Origin: Algoriphagus sp. AGSA1
Lineage (GTDB): Bacteria > Bacteroidota > Bacteroidia > Cytophagales > Cyclobacteriaceae
Length of the DNA stretch: 64,000 bases
Reading direction: 5' to 3'
NCBI RefSeq assembly: GCF_021390545.1
Contig: NZ_JAJUWR010000016.1
Coordinates: forward strand, 98,855-162,854
Shown here: piece after piece, positions 20,663 to 29,198 of the stretch
Position numbering within the stretch: position 1 is the stretch's first letter
Layout of the letters: the number at the start of each line of letters is the position of its first letter
Made by a program: the position numbers and the translations under genes
The notes under the pieces: model-generated
What the model saw: the letters and a program-made list of their open reading frames with translations, nothing else
Databases searched by the model: none
What the model was told of the DNA's origin: nothing

Positions 20663-21061
20663 ATGGATAATGATATCAGGTGGAAGCAGAGACTGGAAAA
20701 TTTCTCCAAGGCGGTTAAATTATTGGAGGAAGTTCAATCCTTAGATTTAAGAAAAACCTCTCAGCTGGAAAAAGAAGGGATTATTCAGCGTTTTGAATTC
20801 ACGCTGGAATTGGGCTGGAAGACGTTAAAAGATAGGATGGAGTCAGATGGCTTGGTGCTGAATCAGATTTCTCCAAAAATGGTAGTCAAAGAAGCATACA
20901 AAGCTAAGTATATCGACGAAATAGAAATCTGGATAGATATGATCAATGACCGTAATTTGCTTAGCCATACGTATGATTTTACAGTCATGGAAGAAGTTAT
21001 TCCTGATATACAGAAACGGTATTCTGCTGCATTATCGACATTACTAAAGACCTTGTTGTGA
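20663..21061 (+). CDS. HEPN-domain protein (HI0074-like; possible type VII toxin HepT-like)
   Basis: 132 residues, all helical, of the 'nucleotidyltransferase substrate-binding' HI0074 family. Near the C-terminus it carries RNLLSHTY, which fits the RX4HXY ribonuclease motif of HEPN toxins exactly (Arg97, His102, Tyr104). It is followed 8 bp later by a minimal nucleotidyltransferase gene. In described HEPN/MNT pairs the nucleotidyltransferase adds AMP to the motif tyrosine of the HEPN protein and so disarms it. Whether this pair is a working toxin-antitoxin or a benign HI0073/HI0074-type pair cannot be settled from sequence. Confidence 0.82.
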   Translation: MDNDIRWKQRLENFSKAVKLLEEVQSLDLRKTSQLEKEGIIQRFEFTLELGWKTLKDRMESDGLVLNQISPKMVVKEAYKAKYIDEIEIWIDMINDRNLLSHTYDFTVMEEVIPDIQKRYSAALSTLLKTLL

Positions 21062-21069
21062 ATTGAACC

Positions 21070-21381
21070 ATGAAGTTCGGACTGACAAATAAGGCTCAGA
21101 AAATCATCATTGATATTTTTAAGAAATATCCCGAAGTAGGACACGTTCTTATCTATGGTTCTAGAGCCAAAGGGACACATTCAAACAGAAGTGACTTAGA
21201 CTTGGTTATTTCAGACCGGGAAATTGATCGATTTACCTTGGGAAAATTACTTTCTGATATCAACGAAAGTGATTTTCCTTATACGATTGATTTACAGATT
21301 ATTGATAGGATTCAAAATAAAAATCTACTTGATCATATTCATAGGATGGGAAAGTCTTTTTATAGAAAAGAGAAAGCTTGA
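21070..21381 (+). CDS. Minimal nucleotidyltransferase (MNT; HI0073/MntA-like antitoxin candidate)
   Basis: 103 residues. The nucleotidyltransferase motif is complete: GSRAKG at 30-35, SDLDL with Asp42 and Asp44, and a third acidic residue Asp74 in TIDLQIID. It is small and has no extra domain, as in antitoxins of the MntA type. It forms a two-gene operon with the HEPN protein just before it (8-bp gap) and is followed by a strong terminator. Its probable activity is AMP transfer from ATP to the partner. Confidence 0.85.
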   Translation: MKFGLTNKAQKIIIDIFKKYPEVGHVLIYGSRAKGTHSNRSDLDLVISDREIDRFTLGKLLSDINESDFPYTIDLQIIDRIQNKNLLDHIHRMGKSFYRKEKA

Positions 21382-21414
21382 TCATTAGTTATAGGAATCA
21401 GTGTTTTATGGTCA

Positions 21415-21460
21415 AGAGCCAAGAAATGTGATACGCATTCAAGTTCTTGGCTCTTTTTTC
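21415..21460. terminator. Bidirectional terminator between HEPN/MNT and yitT-like gene
   Basis: An 11-bp perfect stem AGAGCCAAGAA/TTCTTGGCTCT (21415-21425 with 21444-21454) is followed by a T run. It lies between convergent genes and could serve both strands. Confidence 0.82.
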
Positions 21461-21508
21461 TTGCTTCTAAAGTCTAACATCTCGCTCCTTAAGTCTAGCT
21501 ACTATTTT

Positions 21509-22414
21509 CTAATGCAACGGTCTCTTTTTAATCATCCCGCCTTTTGTGTCCTTGATCGGATATTGGATTACAAATGCTTTTGGGTCGATTTTAGTGATTT
21601 CCATCAGGATTTTGGTGGCTTCAAGCCTGGTAATCACACAGAATAGCACTTTGCGGTCAGGAAGTTCGTTTGCCTTATCACCATAACCCCCGTCGGATTT
21701 CAAGACTGTGACACCGCGACCCAAATCGTACGAAATCATATGTTTGATGGCTTCATTATGTGGAGACATGATCATCACACCGAGATATTCCTCTACCCCG
21801 TTGATGATGAAGTCCACCGTTTTAGAAGCGGAAAAATAGGTCAACATCGAATACATGGCCGTCTCTATACCTACAAAAACCGCCGCTACGATAAACAGGC
21901 AAACATTGAAGATGGTGATGAAATCACCCACAGTAAGGCTGGATTTTCTACTTACAGAGATGGCCAAAACCTCAGTGCCATCAATGACCGCTCCGCCCCG
22001 TATGGCAAATCCTATACCGCTGCCTAAGAAAAAACCTCCAAAAACCGCTATAAGCAGTTTGTCTGCGGTGATGGCCGGCACTTCTATGTAGTGGACAAGC
22101 AGAGCCAGTCCAAAAATCGCCAAAGTACTTTTAATGGCAAAAGGGACGGAGACCTGTCGGGCGCCCAGCAGAATAAAGGGAAGGTTTACCAGAAGGATCA
22201 GAACAGATAAATTTACAGGGGTGAGCATCTCCAGAAGCAAGGACATGCCCATAGCGCCCCCATCAAAAAATCCATTGGGCAGTAAAAAACCCTTCAGGCC
22301 TATGCTGGCCATCACTACTCCAATAGCAATGAAGAGTCCGTCTTTGATTTGCCTCCAAATTGTTATCCTCTTCACCAATTCGCTGTCCTGGATTTTTAAA
22401 AGTCGCTGAACCAT
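21509..22414 (-). CDS. YitT-family membrane protein (DUF161 plus DUF2179)
   Basis: 301 residues. The N-terminal part has about five or six hydrophobic segments (FIAIGVVMASIGLKGFLLP; MGMSLLLEMLTPVNLSVLIL; AIFGLALLVHYI), and the C-terminal about 90 residues form the soluble DUF2179 domain (VMIMSPHNEAIKHMISYDLG). The family is widespread and mostly uncharacterised; transport has been proposed. It is a single gene, convergent with the HEPN/MNT pair. Confidence 0.88.
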   Translation of the reverse strand: MVQRLLKIQDSELVKRITIWRQIKDGLFIAIGVVMASIGLKGFLLPNGFFDGGAMGMSLLLEMLTPVNLSVLILLVNLPFILLGARQVSVPFAIKSTLAIFGLALLVHYIEVPAITADKLLIAVFGGFFLGSGIGFAIRGGAVIDGTEVLAISVSRKSSLTVGDFITIFNVCLFIVAAVFVGIETAMYSMLTYFSASKTVDFIINGVEEYLGVMIMSPHNEAIKHMISYDLGRGVTVLKSDGGYGDKANELPDRKVLFCVITRLEATKILMEITKIDPKAFVIQYPIKDTKGGMIKKRPLH

Positions 22415-22617
22415 AGTCCGAAATTAGAATTTTAAATGGAGTGTAATATCCTCTGTCAAAACATACTTGAAAATAAATAGCTAACTTAAACAGTGTATTG
22501 GTGTATTCCAGTTTTGAATGAAGATTTCTAAAATGAAAATTTTAGACCCTTGATGTTGTTAATCTGTTATTGATTTATGGGAAATGGTAAAAATTTGAAC
22601 CTAAATCCATTAATTCT

Positions 22618-22647
22618 TTGACAATTACTATTTTTCATCTATCTTTT
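22618..22647 (+). promoter_or_regulatory. Promoter of the ATP-grasp/alpha-E operon
   Basis: A -33 TTG at 22618-22620 is separated by 19 bp from TATCTTTT at 22640-22647, a 7/8 match to TAnnTTTG. The spacing is ideal for a Bacteroidota promoter, and the ATG follows 28 bp later. Confidence 0.55.
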
Positions 22648-22674
22648 TGAAGCGTCCATTATTATAAAAAATAT

Positions 22675-24099
22675 ATGAAGATTGAAGGCTACAGTACAGG
22701 GGGACATTATGATGAGATGATTTCTATAGAAGGGGAAATCAGAGAGCATTACCGTGAATTTTACTCGCATCTGAAAAAGACCAGTTCCCGGAAGATGAAC
22801 CAGTTGCAACACTCGGCCAATCAAACCCAGCGGTCTATGGGTATGACCTTCAACGTCTATCATGATAATCAGGGAATGGAGAAAATCCTTCACTTGGACA
22901 TTATCCCCAGGATTATCCCAAATACAGAGTGGCAGAAGTTGGAAGCTGGGCTAAAGCAGCGTACCAAGGCGTTGAATCTATTTCTGCAGGATATCTATAA
23001 TGAGCGGAGGATCCTAAATGATGGTGTGGTGCCTTCAGATCTCATACTGAAAAGCAAGGATTACCTGACACCTTGTATTGGTCTCACTCCCCCCAAAGGG
23101 ATATGGTGCCATATCACCGGGACTGATTTGGTGAAAAGCAAAGACGGGGAATATTACATCTTGGAGGACAACCTCCGCTGTCCCTCAGGAGTGTCTTATA
23201 TGCTGGAAAGCCGTGAGATCATAAAACGCGTTTATCCCGATATTTTTAATCAAAAAGGAGTAATGCCGGTTTCTAATTATCCGACAAGACTGCTCCGTAT
23301 GCTTCAGAATCTTTCGGATAAGCTAAAACCTGTGGTCGGTGTTTTGACCCCCGGGATATACAATTCCGCCTATTATGAGCATTCTTATCTGGCGTTGCAA
23401 ATGGGCGTAGAGCTGGTCAATGGAGTGGATTTGATCGTGGAGAATAAAAAAGTCTATATGCAGACCACCAAGGGGCTGCAGCAGATCGATGTACTTTATA
23501 GAAGGATAGACGATACGTTTTTGGATCCTACTACCTTCAATCCAGAGTCCATGCTGGGTGTGCCAGGTCTGTTTGAGGCCTACAAAGCCGGCAACATTGC
23601 AATGGCCAATGCACCTGGGACAGGGGTGGCGGATGACAAGGCTGTGTATGCCTATGTCCCAAAAATCATTAAGTATTACCTGGACGAAGAGCCTATTCTG
23701 AATAATGTGCCAACCTACCTCTGTAGGGAGGAGCAGGATAGGCAATACGTGTTGGACCATATAGAAGAATTGGTGGTAAAGGAAACCAATGCTGCGGGCG
23801 GATACGGCATGCTTATCGGGCCAAAGGCTACTGCCGAAGAGCATAATGCCTTTAGGGAGCTAGTAAAAAATAATCCATCAAACTATATCGCTCAGCCAAC
23901 TTTGTCTCTATCTACAGTACCCACATTATGCGAAGATGGGGTAAGCGGAAGGCATGTGGATTTACGTCCATACATTTTATATGGGGAGGACATAGAAGTG
24001 ATACCAGGCGCACTGACCAGGGTAGCTCTGAAAAAAGGTTCACTGGTGGTGAACAGTTCTCAGGGAGGTGGTAGTAAAGATACTTGGGTGTTATATTAA
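22675..24099 (+). CDS. Circularly permuted type 2 ATP-grasp protein (DUF404/DUF407)
   Basis: 474 residues, normal for the family. Characteristic segments include RPRIIP-type text (LDIIPRIIPNTEW), YLTPCIGLTPPKGIWCHITG, YYILEDNLRCPSGVSYMLE, VKETNAAGGYGMLIGP and HVDLRPYI near the end. Such proteins are predicted ATP-dependent ligases linked to peptide synthesis or modification, based on gene neighbourhoods. It forms an operon with the alpha-E protein 15 bp downstream. The transglutaminase-like and proteasome-like peptidase genes often found with this pair are not adjacent. Confidence 0.92.
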   Translation: MKIEGYSTGGHYDEMISIEGEIREHYREFYSHLKKTSSRKMNQLQHSANQTQRSMGMTFNVYHDNQGMEKILHLDIIPRIIPNTEWQKLEAGLKQRTKALNLFLQDIYNERRILNDGVVPSDLILKSKDYLTPCIGLTPPKGIWCHITGTDLVKSKDGEYYILEDNLRCPSGVSYMLESREIIKRVYPDIFNQKGVMPVSNYPTRLLRMLQNLSDKLKPVVGVLTPGIYNSAYYEHSYLALQMGVELVNGVDLIVENKKVYMQTTKGLQQIDVLYRRIDDTFLDPTTFNPESMLGVPGLFEAYKAGNIAMANAPGTGVADDKAVYAYVPKIIKYYLDEEPILNNVPTYLCREEQDRQYVLDHIEELVVKETNAAGGYGMLIGPKATAEEHNAFRELVKNNPSNYIAQPTLSLSTVPTLCEDGVSGRHVDLRPYILYGEDIEVIPGALTRVALKKGSLVVNSSQGGGSKDTWVLY

Positions 24100-24114
24100 T
24101 TTAAAGGAAATCGT

Positions 24115-25101
24115 ATGCTGAGTAGAGTAGCAAACAGTATTTATTGGCTGGGAAGATATTTAGAAAGAGCAGAAAACTATGCCCGTTTTATTGATGTGAA
24201 TTTCAATTTGATGCAGGATCTGCCAATGGATATGAAAGAGCAGTGGCACCCATTGATCGCCGCCACGGGTGACTTGGTGCTTTATGAGAAGAAATATTCG
24301 GGTTATGATCGAAACCAGGTGTTGTTTTTTTTAGGGTTTGACTCGGAAAATCCCAATTCGATGATTTCTACCATTACAAACGCCCGGGAGAATGCCCGGG
24401 TAATCCGTGAAAACCTAAATAAAGAAACCTGGGAGAAAGCCAACGAGCTATATTACATGCTTCAGAACGGATTGGAAAAGAAAGTGTGGAAGAAGGAAGA
24501 CCCTAGGCCATTTTTCGAGAAAGTAAAAAACCAGATTCTCCTGATTTATGGGATTGCGGATAGCAGTGTGGCCAGGATAGAGGGATGGTATTTTAGGCAG
24601 CTTGGACAATACCTTGAGCGAGCCGATAAAACCTCCAGAATTCTGGACGTAAAATACCATATTCTTCTTCCCTCTGACCAGGAAGTAGGAACTCCTTTGG
24701 ATTTTCTTCACTGGATGGCATTGCTGAAATCCGTCACGGCTTTCAATACCTACCGCAGGCTGTATGGGAACATAGATTCGGCGAGTGTGGTTGAGTTTTT
24801 AGTTCTGAATAAATATTTTCCGCGGTCGATTTACTTCTGTCTGAAAGAGGCCGAAAAATGCCTACATAACATTTCCGGGAATATGGGGGTGGGCTACATT
24901 AACTCTGCTGAGAAAGCAATGGGAGAGCTGCGTTCTAAACTTGAATTTGCCGAAGTGGGAGAGATTATCAATTTTGGACTACATGAATATTTGGATACCC
25001 TTCAGTTGAAAATCAACCATATTTCCAATCAGGTAGATGCCAACTTCTTTACGATCAAAGATAATCAGATCTACCAGACCCAGAATCAGGTTCAAAACTG
25101 A
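24115..25101 (+). CDS. Alpha-E domain protein (DUF403)
   Basis: 328 residues, helical, beginning MLSRVANSIYWLGRYLERAENYARFID, the strongly conserved alpha-E start. A second RADKTSRILDVKYH motif appears near residue 170. Alpha-E proteins nearly always accompany circularly permuted ATP-grasp proteins and are thought to act with them in making or modifying a peptide; the reaction is not known. It is the second and last gene of the operon. Confidence 0.92.
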   Translation: MLSRVANSIYWLGRYLERAENYARFIDVNFNLMQDLPMDMKEQWHPLIAATGDLVLYEKKYSGYDRNQVLFFLGFDSENPNSMISTITNARENARVIRENLNKETWEKANELYYMLQNGLEKKVWKKEDPRPFFEKVKNQILLIYGIADSSVARIEGWYFRQLGQYLERADKTSRILDVKYHILLPSDQEVGTPLDFLHWMALLKSVTAFNTYRRLYGNIDSASVVEFLVLNKYFPRSIYFCLKEAEKCLHNISGNMGVGYINSAEKAMGELRSKLEFAEVGEIINFGLHEYLDTLQLKINHISNQVDANFFTIKDNQIYQTQNQVQN

Positions 25102-25129
25102 TTAATTGGGTTTGGTTGAAGCCCATTGA

Positions 25130-25900
25130 CTAATCAGCAAAAATTCCGTTTTTAGGCTTTTCGAATACCTCTGCGTCAAATTCCTCATCCAGCAATAAGG
25201 GATCGGCAAAGGAGACCTGGTATCGTAATGTCTTTGTGGAATCATTTTCAAAGGTATAACCAGTAAGGATTCTAGGAAAATAAACTCCATCCGCACTACG
25301 GTAATCTTCATATTTAAGCGCGCTAAGTGGAGGGTTTTCATTTCCAAAGAAGGTCACGGTATAGAGTAAGTATTCTAGCCTGTTTGTGTCTGGGTTTATT
25401 AGCATGAAATATTGATCTTTTGGGCTCGATCCTATAGTAGGTTCAAACGTTGCCTGAAAAGTAGGGTACTCTTTTCCGTTTAATCGTCTGTCTTCTACTT
25501 TCTCCACTGTCACTCCAGGGTCAGTAAACACAAAGGGGATGTTGAAAAAATAAAAGTATAAATTGTGATAAAACTTCAGAGACTGTCCTTTATAGGCTTC
25601 TCTGTTTGGGCTGATCCAGGTCTGGTTCCCGTCATATCCCATTTCAAATTCTGAATTGGAAAGTCGGATTTTGCGGCTATCGAGGTTGATAAATGCATTT
25701 TCTTCTACCAGTACGCCCTCGTGGATCATAGCGTAGCTTTCCGCTTTGGCCTGGTGCCATTTCTTCCAGTTCCCATGTGCTTCCAGCACCGCGGTGAATT
25801 CCGGGGCAAGATCAGGAAGAGGTTTCTCAGCTCTTTTTTGGCAGGAAAAGATAGAAACCAAAAGGATTATGGTACCAAAACACTGATAAAATTTGCGCAT
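25130..25900 (-). CDS. Predicted lipoprotein, DUF6503-like
   Basis: 256 residues with a lipoprotein signal ending at Cys20 (VSIFSC). The mature part resembles the DUF6503 family: a LolA/LolB-like half barrel built from long strands (HGNWKKWHQAKAESYAM; RLNGKEYPTFQATFEP; NRLEYLLYTVTFF). The family has no established role; binding of a hydrophobic ligand in the periplasm is an inference from the fold. It is convergent with the alpha-E gene and has no partner on its strand. Confidence 0.65.
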   Translation of the reverse strand: MRKFYQCFGTIILLVSIFSCQKRAEKPLPDLAPEFTAVLEAHGNWKKWHQAKAESYAMIHEGVLVEENAFINLDSRKIRLSNSEFEMGYDGNQTWISPNREAYKGQSLKFYHNLYFYFFNIPFVFTDPGVTVEKVEDRRLNGKEYPTFQATFEPTIGSSPKDQYFMLINPDTNRLEYLLYTVTFFGNENPPLSALKYEDYRSADGVYFPRILTGYTFENDSTKTLRYQVSFADPLLLDEEFDAEVFEKPKNGIFAD

Positions 25901-26049
25901 AAGTAAAGTAGTTGGGTTCTCAAATTAACATGAAAATATGTTCTTTTACCAATGCTGTTTTTTAGCACGACAAGATTCCCTTACAGAGAAAGCTGCATGA
26001 TTTAGTGCTTTATGAGCAGGGATGAACATTGAGCGTCTATACTGTTCAG

Positions 26050-26220
26050 GGCATGCTGAAAAATGCCAGTAATAGATTAAAAACTATAGTTTTGACTGAA
26101 TGGCTTGTTTTTCATGCGAGCTGTTTTCAGCTAGTGCAAGTTTTTTGGCAGCAAGAGGTCTTGATCCCTGCATCTGAATATCCCAAAATCGTGATTTTCA
26201 AGCTAGCCCCAGCCATGTCA
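26050..26220 (+). repeat. Dispersed non-coding repeat, copy A
   Basis: About 170 bp that align with 36548-36720 in the same orientation. The first 61 bp align without gaps at 47 of 61 positions; the 3' part shares AGGTCTT, AAAATC and GATTTTCAAGCT in register. It lies just beyond the end of the AEC gene and shows no plausible reading frame. The rest of 25901-26049 shows nothing. Confidence 0.75.
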
Positions 26221-26223
26221 AGG

Positions 26224-26250
26224 AAAAAAAACACCCAAGCACTGCCTGGG
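26224..26250 (-). terminator. Terminator of the SusC/D-aminotransferase-AEC unit
   Basis: On the reverse strand a 7-bp stem CCCAGGC/GCTTGGG (one G-T pair) with a 3-nt loop is followed by TG and eight T. It stands about 50 bp after the AEC stop codon. Confidence 0.75.
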
Positions 26251-26298
26251 CATTTTCCTTTGTTCAAACCTATCGATTGTATTATTGGCCTCTCTTTT

Positions 26299-27435
26299 TT
26301 AATCTGCTGGCCTCTCTTTTAATTCTTTGTCTCTAAGGCTGTCAAAACTGAAATCGGTGCTTTTGATCCATTGGATGGCTTTGGGCACTGTGGCAGTTAC
26401 GAGAAGTAAGGCACCTATGGAAAATACATGAATGGGGTAAGTAAAATAGCTCCCAGAAGTGAATATGCCTAAAACCAGTAAGGTGCTATATGGCATAGAT
26501 ACCGCCAAGACATTTATGCCCATTTCGAGGTCAAAGGTTGGATTGTCTTTCTGGGCTTCATTGTCGTATTCGAATTTTCGGATCGCCGACATATGTGCAA
26601 ATGGCCAAAAACTCACCGCACTTTGAGGAAATACTACGGCCAATAGGACAGCGGCCTCTGAAGGCATAGGTACAAGCCAGATGAATAGTCCACTGAGTAG
26701 AAAGGTGATACCCGCTCTGAAAGTAAGCAGGGATGCGATCATCCTTAGCTGGTCCCATTTGAAAATCACAGCTATACCGATAAACAGTAGTACCAAAGGT
26801 GTCATCATATCCTTCATCATCAGGATGGATTCACTGAGGAACCCTGGCATACTTTCCAGATTAAACCCGAAGCCAAGCAGGGCTATAGCCACAAGAATCA
26901 CTAAATTGATCGGCTCGCTCACCATAGCAATCAGCAGTTCCTTTACTTTCTGCCCATTGGATTTTGCTTCGAGCTTTTGGTTTTTGTAATACCAGGACAT
27001 GGCCAGCAAGTAGGCTAAAACCAGCACAAATAGTTTGTTTCCTATATCTGCCAATGCAGCCCACGCCAATACATCATCCCCTAGGTATTCTACGATAAAT
27101 GGGAAGCAAGTAAGCCCGGGAGCCAAGGAAGGGAGAAGCAGCATCAGGGTCCGCATGGCCGGTGTATCAGCCTTGATCCCAAAGAATGGCAAGGTGTACC
27201 TGGTAATGAAGATCATCATAATGTTGAATACCAGAGCCAAAACCGGAAGGATCAAAAGATCCGGATTGATTTCGATTTTCAACAACGCGACAAAGATCAT
27301 TGCCGGTAAGGCGATGTTTAGAATTATGGTTTTTAACCCCTTTTTCTGGTCTTCATTTTGTAGTTTTTTCTGGAGAAATATCCCGATAACTATCAATAGG
27401 AGCAGCGATAGGGTCTTCTGAAGTGCAATACTCAT
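26299..27435 (-). CDS. AEC-family (auxin efflux carrier-type) permease
   Basis: 378 residues with about ten hydrophobic segments in two halves, as in AEC/bile-acid-type carriers. Examples are LLLIVIGIFLQKKLQ at the N-terminus, ILNIALPAMIFVALLKIEI, and PLVLLFIGIAVIFKW in the second half. Family members move organic acids or small metabolites across the inner membrane. The start lies 14 bp after the aminotransferase stop, so the two are almost surely co-expressed, which suggests that the permease moves a substrate or product of that enzyme. This is inference. Confidence 0.85.
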   Translation of the reverse strand: MSIALQKTLSLLLLIVIGIFLQKKLQNEDQKKGLKTIILNIALPAMIFVALLKIEINPDLLILPVLALVFNIMMIFITRYTLPFFGIKADTPAMRTLMLLLPSLAPGLTCFPFIVEYLGDDVLAWAALADIGNKLFVLVLAYLLAMSWYYKNQKLEAKSNGQKVKELLIAMVSEPINLVILVAIALLGFGFNLESMPGFLSESILMMKDMMTPLVLLFIGIAVIFKWDQLRMIASLLTFRAGITFLLSGLFIWLVPMPSEAAVLLAVVFPQSAVSFWPFAHMSAIRKFEYDNEAQKDNPTFDLEMGINVLAVSMPYSTLLVLGIFTSGSYFTYPIHVFSIGALLLVTATVPKAIQWIKSTDFSFDSLRDKELKERPAD

Positions 27436-27449
27436 AGTTGGTTCTACTC

Positions 27450-28619
27450 TTAGGCTGTTACTTTTTTGAAAGCATCGACGAAAATTTCCATTTCGCCCAT
27501 GGTTCCCATACTTACTCTACACCATGGTTTGTTGTCAATATTGAATACTCTGACGCCTACTCCGCTGTCGTACATGCCTTTCATAAATGGCTGTCCCTCC
27601 ATGCGAAGTGGGAAAATCATAAAGCTTGTATGTGAAGGGATGATATCGTACCCAAGGGAGGCGATTTCTCCTTTGGTGTATTCTCTACATTCGGTGTTCA
27701 TGTTCCTGCAGGTGGTGATGAAGCCCGGGTCTTGCATACTTGCGATAGCGCCGTTCAGAGAGGTGACACAAAGTCCCATAGTGCTTCTCACTTTAGAGGT
27801 GATGCTTTCGATACGCTCAGGAAGTGCAACTAAATATCCGATTCTAAGCCCCGCCATTCCATGGACTTTGGAGAATGTTCTGGCTATCATTACGTCTTTG
27901 CCCTCGGCCACAAGTCCCACCATAGAGCTTTCTTCGGGTTTTTCCAAAAACTCCAGATAGGCTTCATCTACAAATACGGGTGTTTTCTCGGATACGGAAG
28001 AGCAGAATGCTTTCAGTTTCTTGGCATCGGTGATAGATCCTGTAGGGTTGTTTGGATTACAGATATAGACCAGATTGGTATCAGCATCCACAGCAGCGGC
28101 CATACCATCCAGATCATGCTGATAATCACCTGTCAGCAAAACCGGTTTCCAGGTGGCTCCAAGTTTCTGGGCTGTGTTCATCAGGGACATATAAGAAGGG
28201 TCAGCAGATACTACATTTCCCCCGTTCATAAATTGCACAAAAGCTGTCTTTTCCAAGATATCCGATGATCCCGGTGATAACATGATATGATCTGCACTTA
28301 CCCCTTCTTTTTCGGCGATCATATCGATAAGTACCTTAGCCTCGCCATGACCATATCGGTTTCCCAGGGAAATGGAATCTGTGATTGCTTTGATCACTTT
28401 AGGCGAGGGTCCGTAAGGGTTTTCATTGGCATTCAGCTTTGCGATGATCCTGGCTTCATCGTATCTGAATGCCGGGATATGCTCATGTAGGATGGAATCG
28501 GGTTGATAAGCGGCAAGCGCTTTGTTTTTAGGAAGTGCGAAAGCCGGGGCCATTGCCATTGTTCCCATGGCCATTAGACTTGATTTGATCCAGGTTCTTC
28601 TGTTGATAGTGTGGTTCAT
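27450..28619 (-). CDS. Tat-exported PLP aminotransferase (HisC-like, class I/II)
   Basis: 389 residues. The core is a fold-type I aminotransferase: NANENPYGPSPKV, SPGSSDILEKT, YICNPNNPTGSI, FVDEAYLEF and the PLP lysine Lys251 in ARTFSKVHGMAGLRIGY, closest in pattern to histidinol-phosphate aminotransferase. Unusually, it starts with a twin-arginine signal (NRRTWIKSSLMAMGTMAMAPAFA, here residues 6-28), so the folded enzyme is probably sent to the periplasm. No other histidine genes are near. It sits between a SusD-linked lipoprotein and an AEC permease, arguing for use on imported amino-acid or peptide-derived material and not for histidine synthesis. Confidence 0.88.
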   Translation of the reverse strand: MNHTINRRTWIKSSLMAMGTMAMAPAFALPKNKALAAYQPDSILHEHIPAFRYDEARIIAKLNANENPYGPSPKVIKAITDSISLGNRYGHGEAKVLIDMIAEKEGVSADHIMLSPGSSDILEKTAFVQFMNGGNVVSADPSYMSLMNTAQKLGATWKPVLLTGDYQHDLDGMAAAVDADTNLVYICNPNNPTGSITDAKKLKAFCSSVSEKTPVFVDEAYLEFLEKPEESSMVGLVAEGKDVMIARTFSKVHGMAGLRIGYLVALPERIESITSKVRSTMGLCVTSLNGAIASMQDPGFITTCRNMNTECREYTKGEIASLGYDIIPSHTSFMIFPLRMEGQPFMKGMYDSGVGVRVFNIDNKPWCRVSMGTMGEMEIFVDAFKKVTA

Positions 28620-28689
28620 AGCTGTTTTAATAAGATGATTGTAAGATTTCAGAGAAATGAGTTTTTGTTTGATACATATTTAAAGCGTG

Positions 28690-29133
28690 TTAATTCACTC
28701 TTACCGTGTGGTATTTTCTAAAAGCAACATTTTTGTATGTTCCGGCAAATTCCAAACGTACCTGTCCTCCTGATTTTGGCTCAGATAGCCCTAGATCTTG
28801 CCAGGATACGACTAGGTCAGCTGTGCCCTCTGCACTGGTGGTAAGCTGGGCTATCTGCTGGGTGTTGTTGACAAATACCGAAATGTCCAAATTGGGGACA
28901 GGAATTGAGTCAATTCCTTGTGTATGATCCAGGATATTGGTTTTATCCAGCTCTAGGAATTTAGATCCCACTGTCACGGGGGATTCGGCACCGAACGATG
29001 AACCGTTTAACAGTACCAGCACAGGAGATGCTACATTTGGCGTAGCCAGATCTTCTGCTTCCACACAGGATTGGGTGATGGAAATAGAAATTATAGCGGC
29101 CATGATTAAGTATATATTGAATGACTTTTTCAT
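28690..29133 (-). CDS. Small lipoprotein downstream of susD (unknown family)
   Basis: 147 residues from the ATG at 29133, chosen because it begins MKKSFNIYLIMAAIIS and leads into a lipoprotein signal with Cys at SITQSC. Longer in-frame starts would put charged residues before the signal. The mature part is rich in beta strands (AELTTSAEGTADLVVSWQD-like text, ending VRLEFAGTYKNVAFRKYHTV). I do not recognise the family. It lies 65 bp after the SusD-like gene, so it may be an extra surface component of the uptake complex. Confidence 0.7.
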   Translation of the reverse strand: MKKSFNIYLIMAAIISISITQSCVEAEDLATPNVASPVLVLLNGSSFGAESPVTVGSKFLELDKTNILDHTQGIDSIPVPNLDISVFVNNTQQIAQLTTSAEGTADLVVSWQDLGLSEPKSGGQVRLEFAGTYKNVAFRKYHTVRVN

Positions 29134-29198
29134 ATTTTTAAAATTTGGATTCATGCGGGTTTTTTTTATTTCAGTTGCATTTGTGAGGTTAGGAGCTG

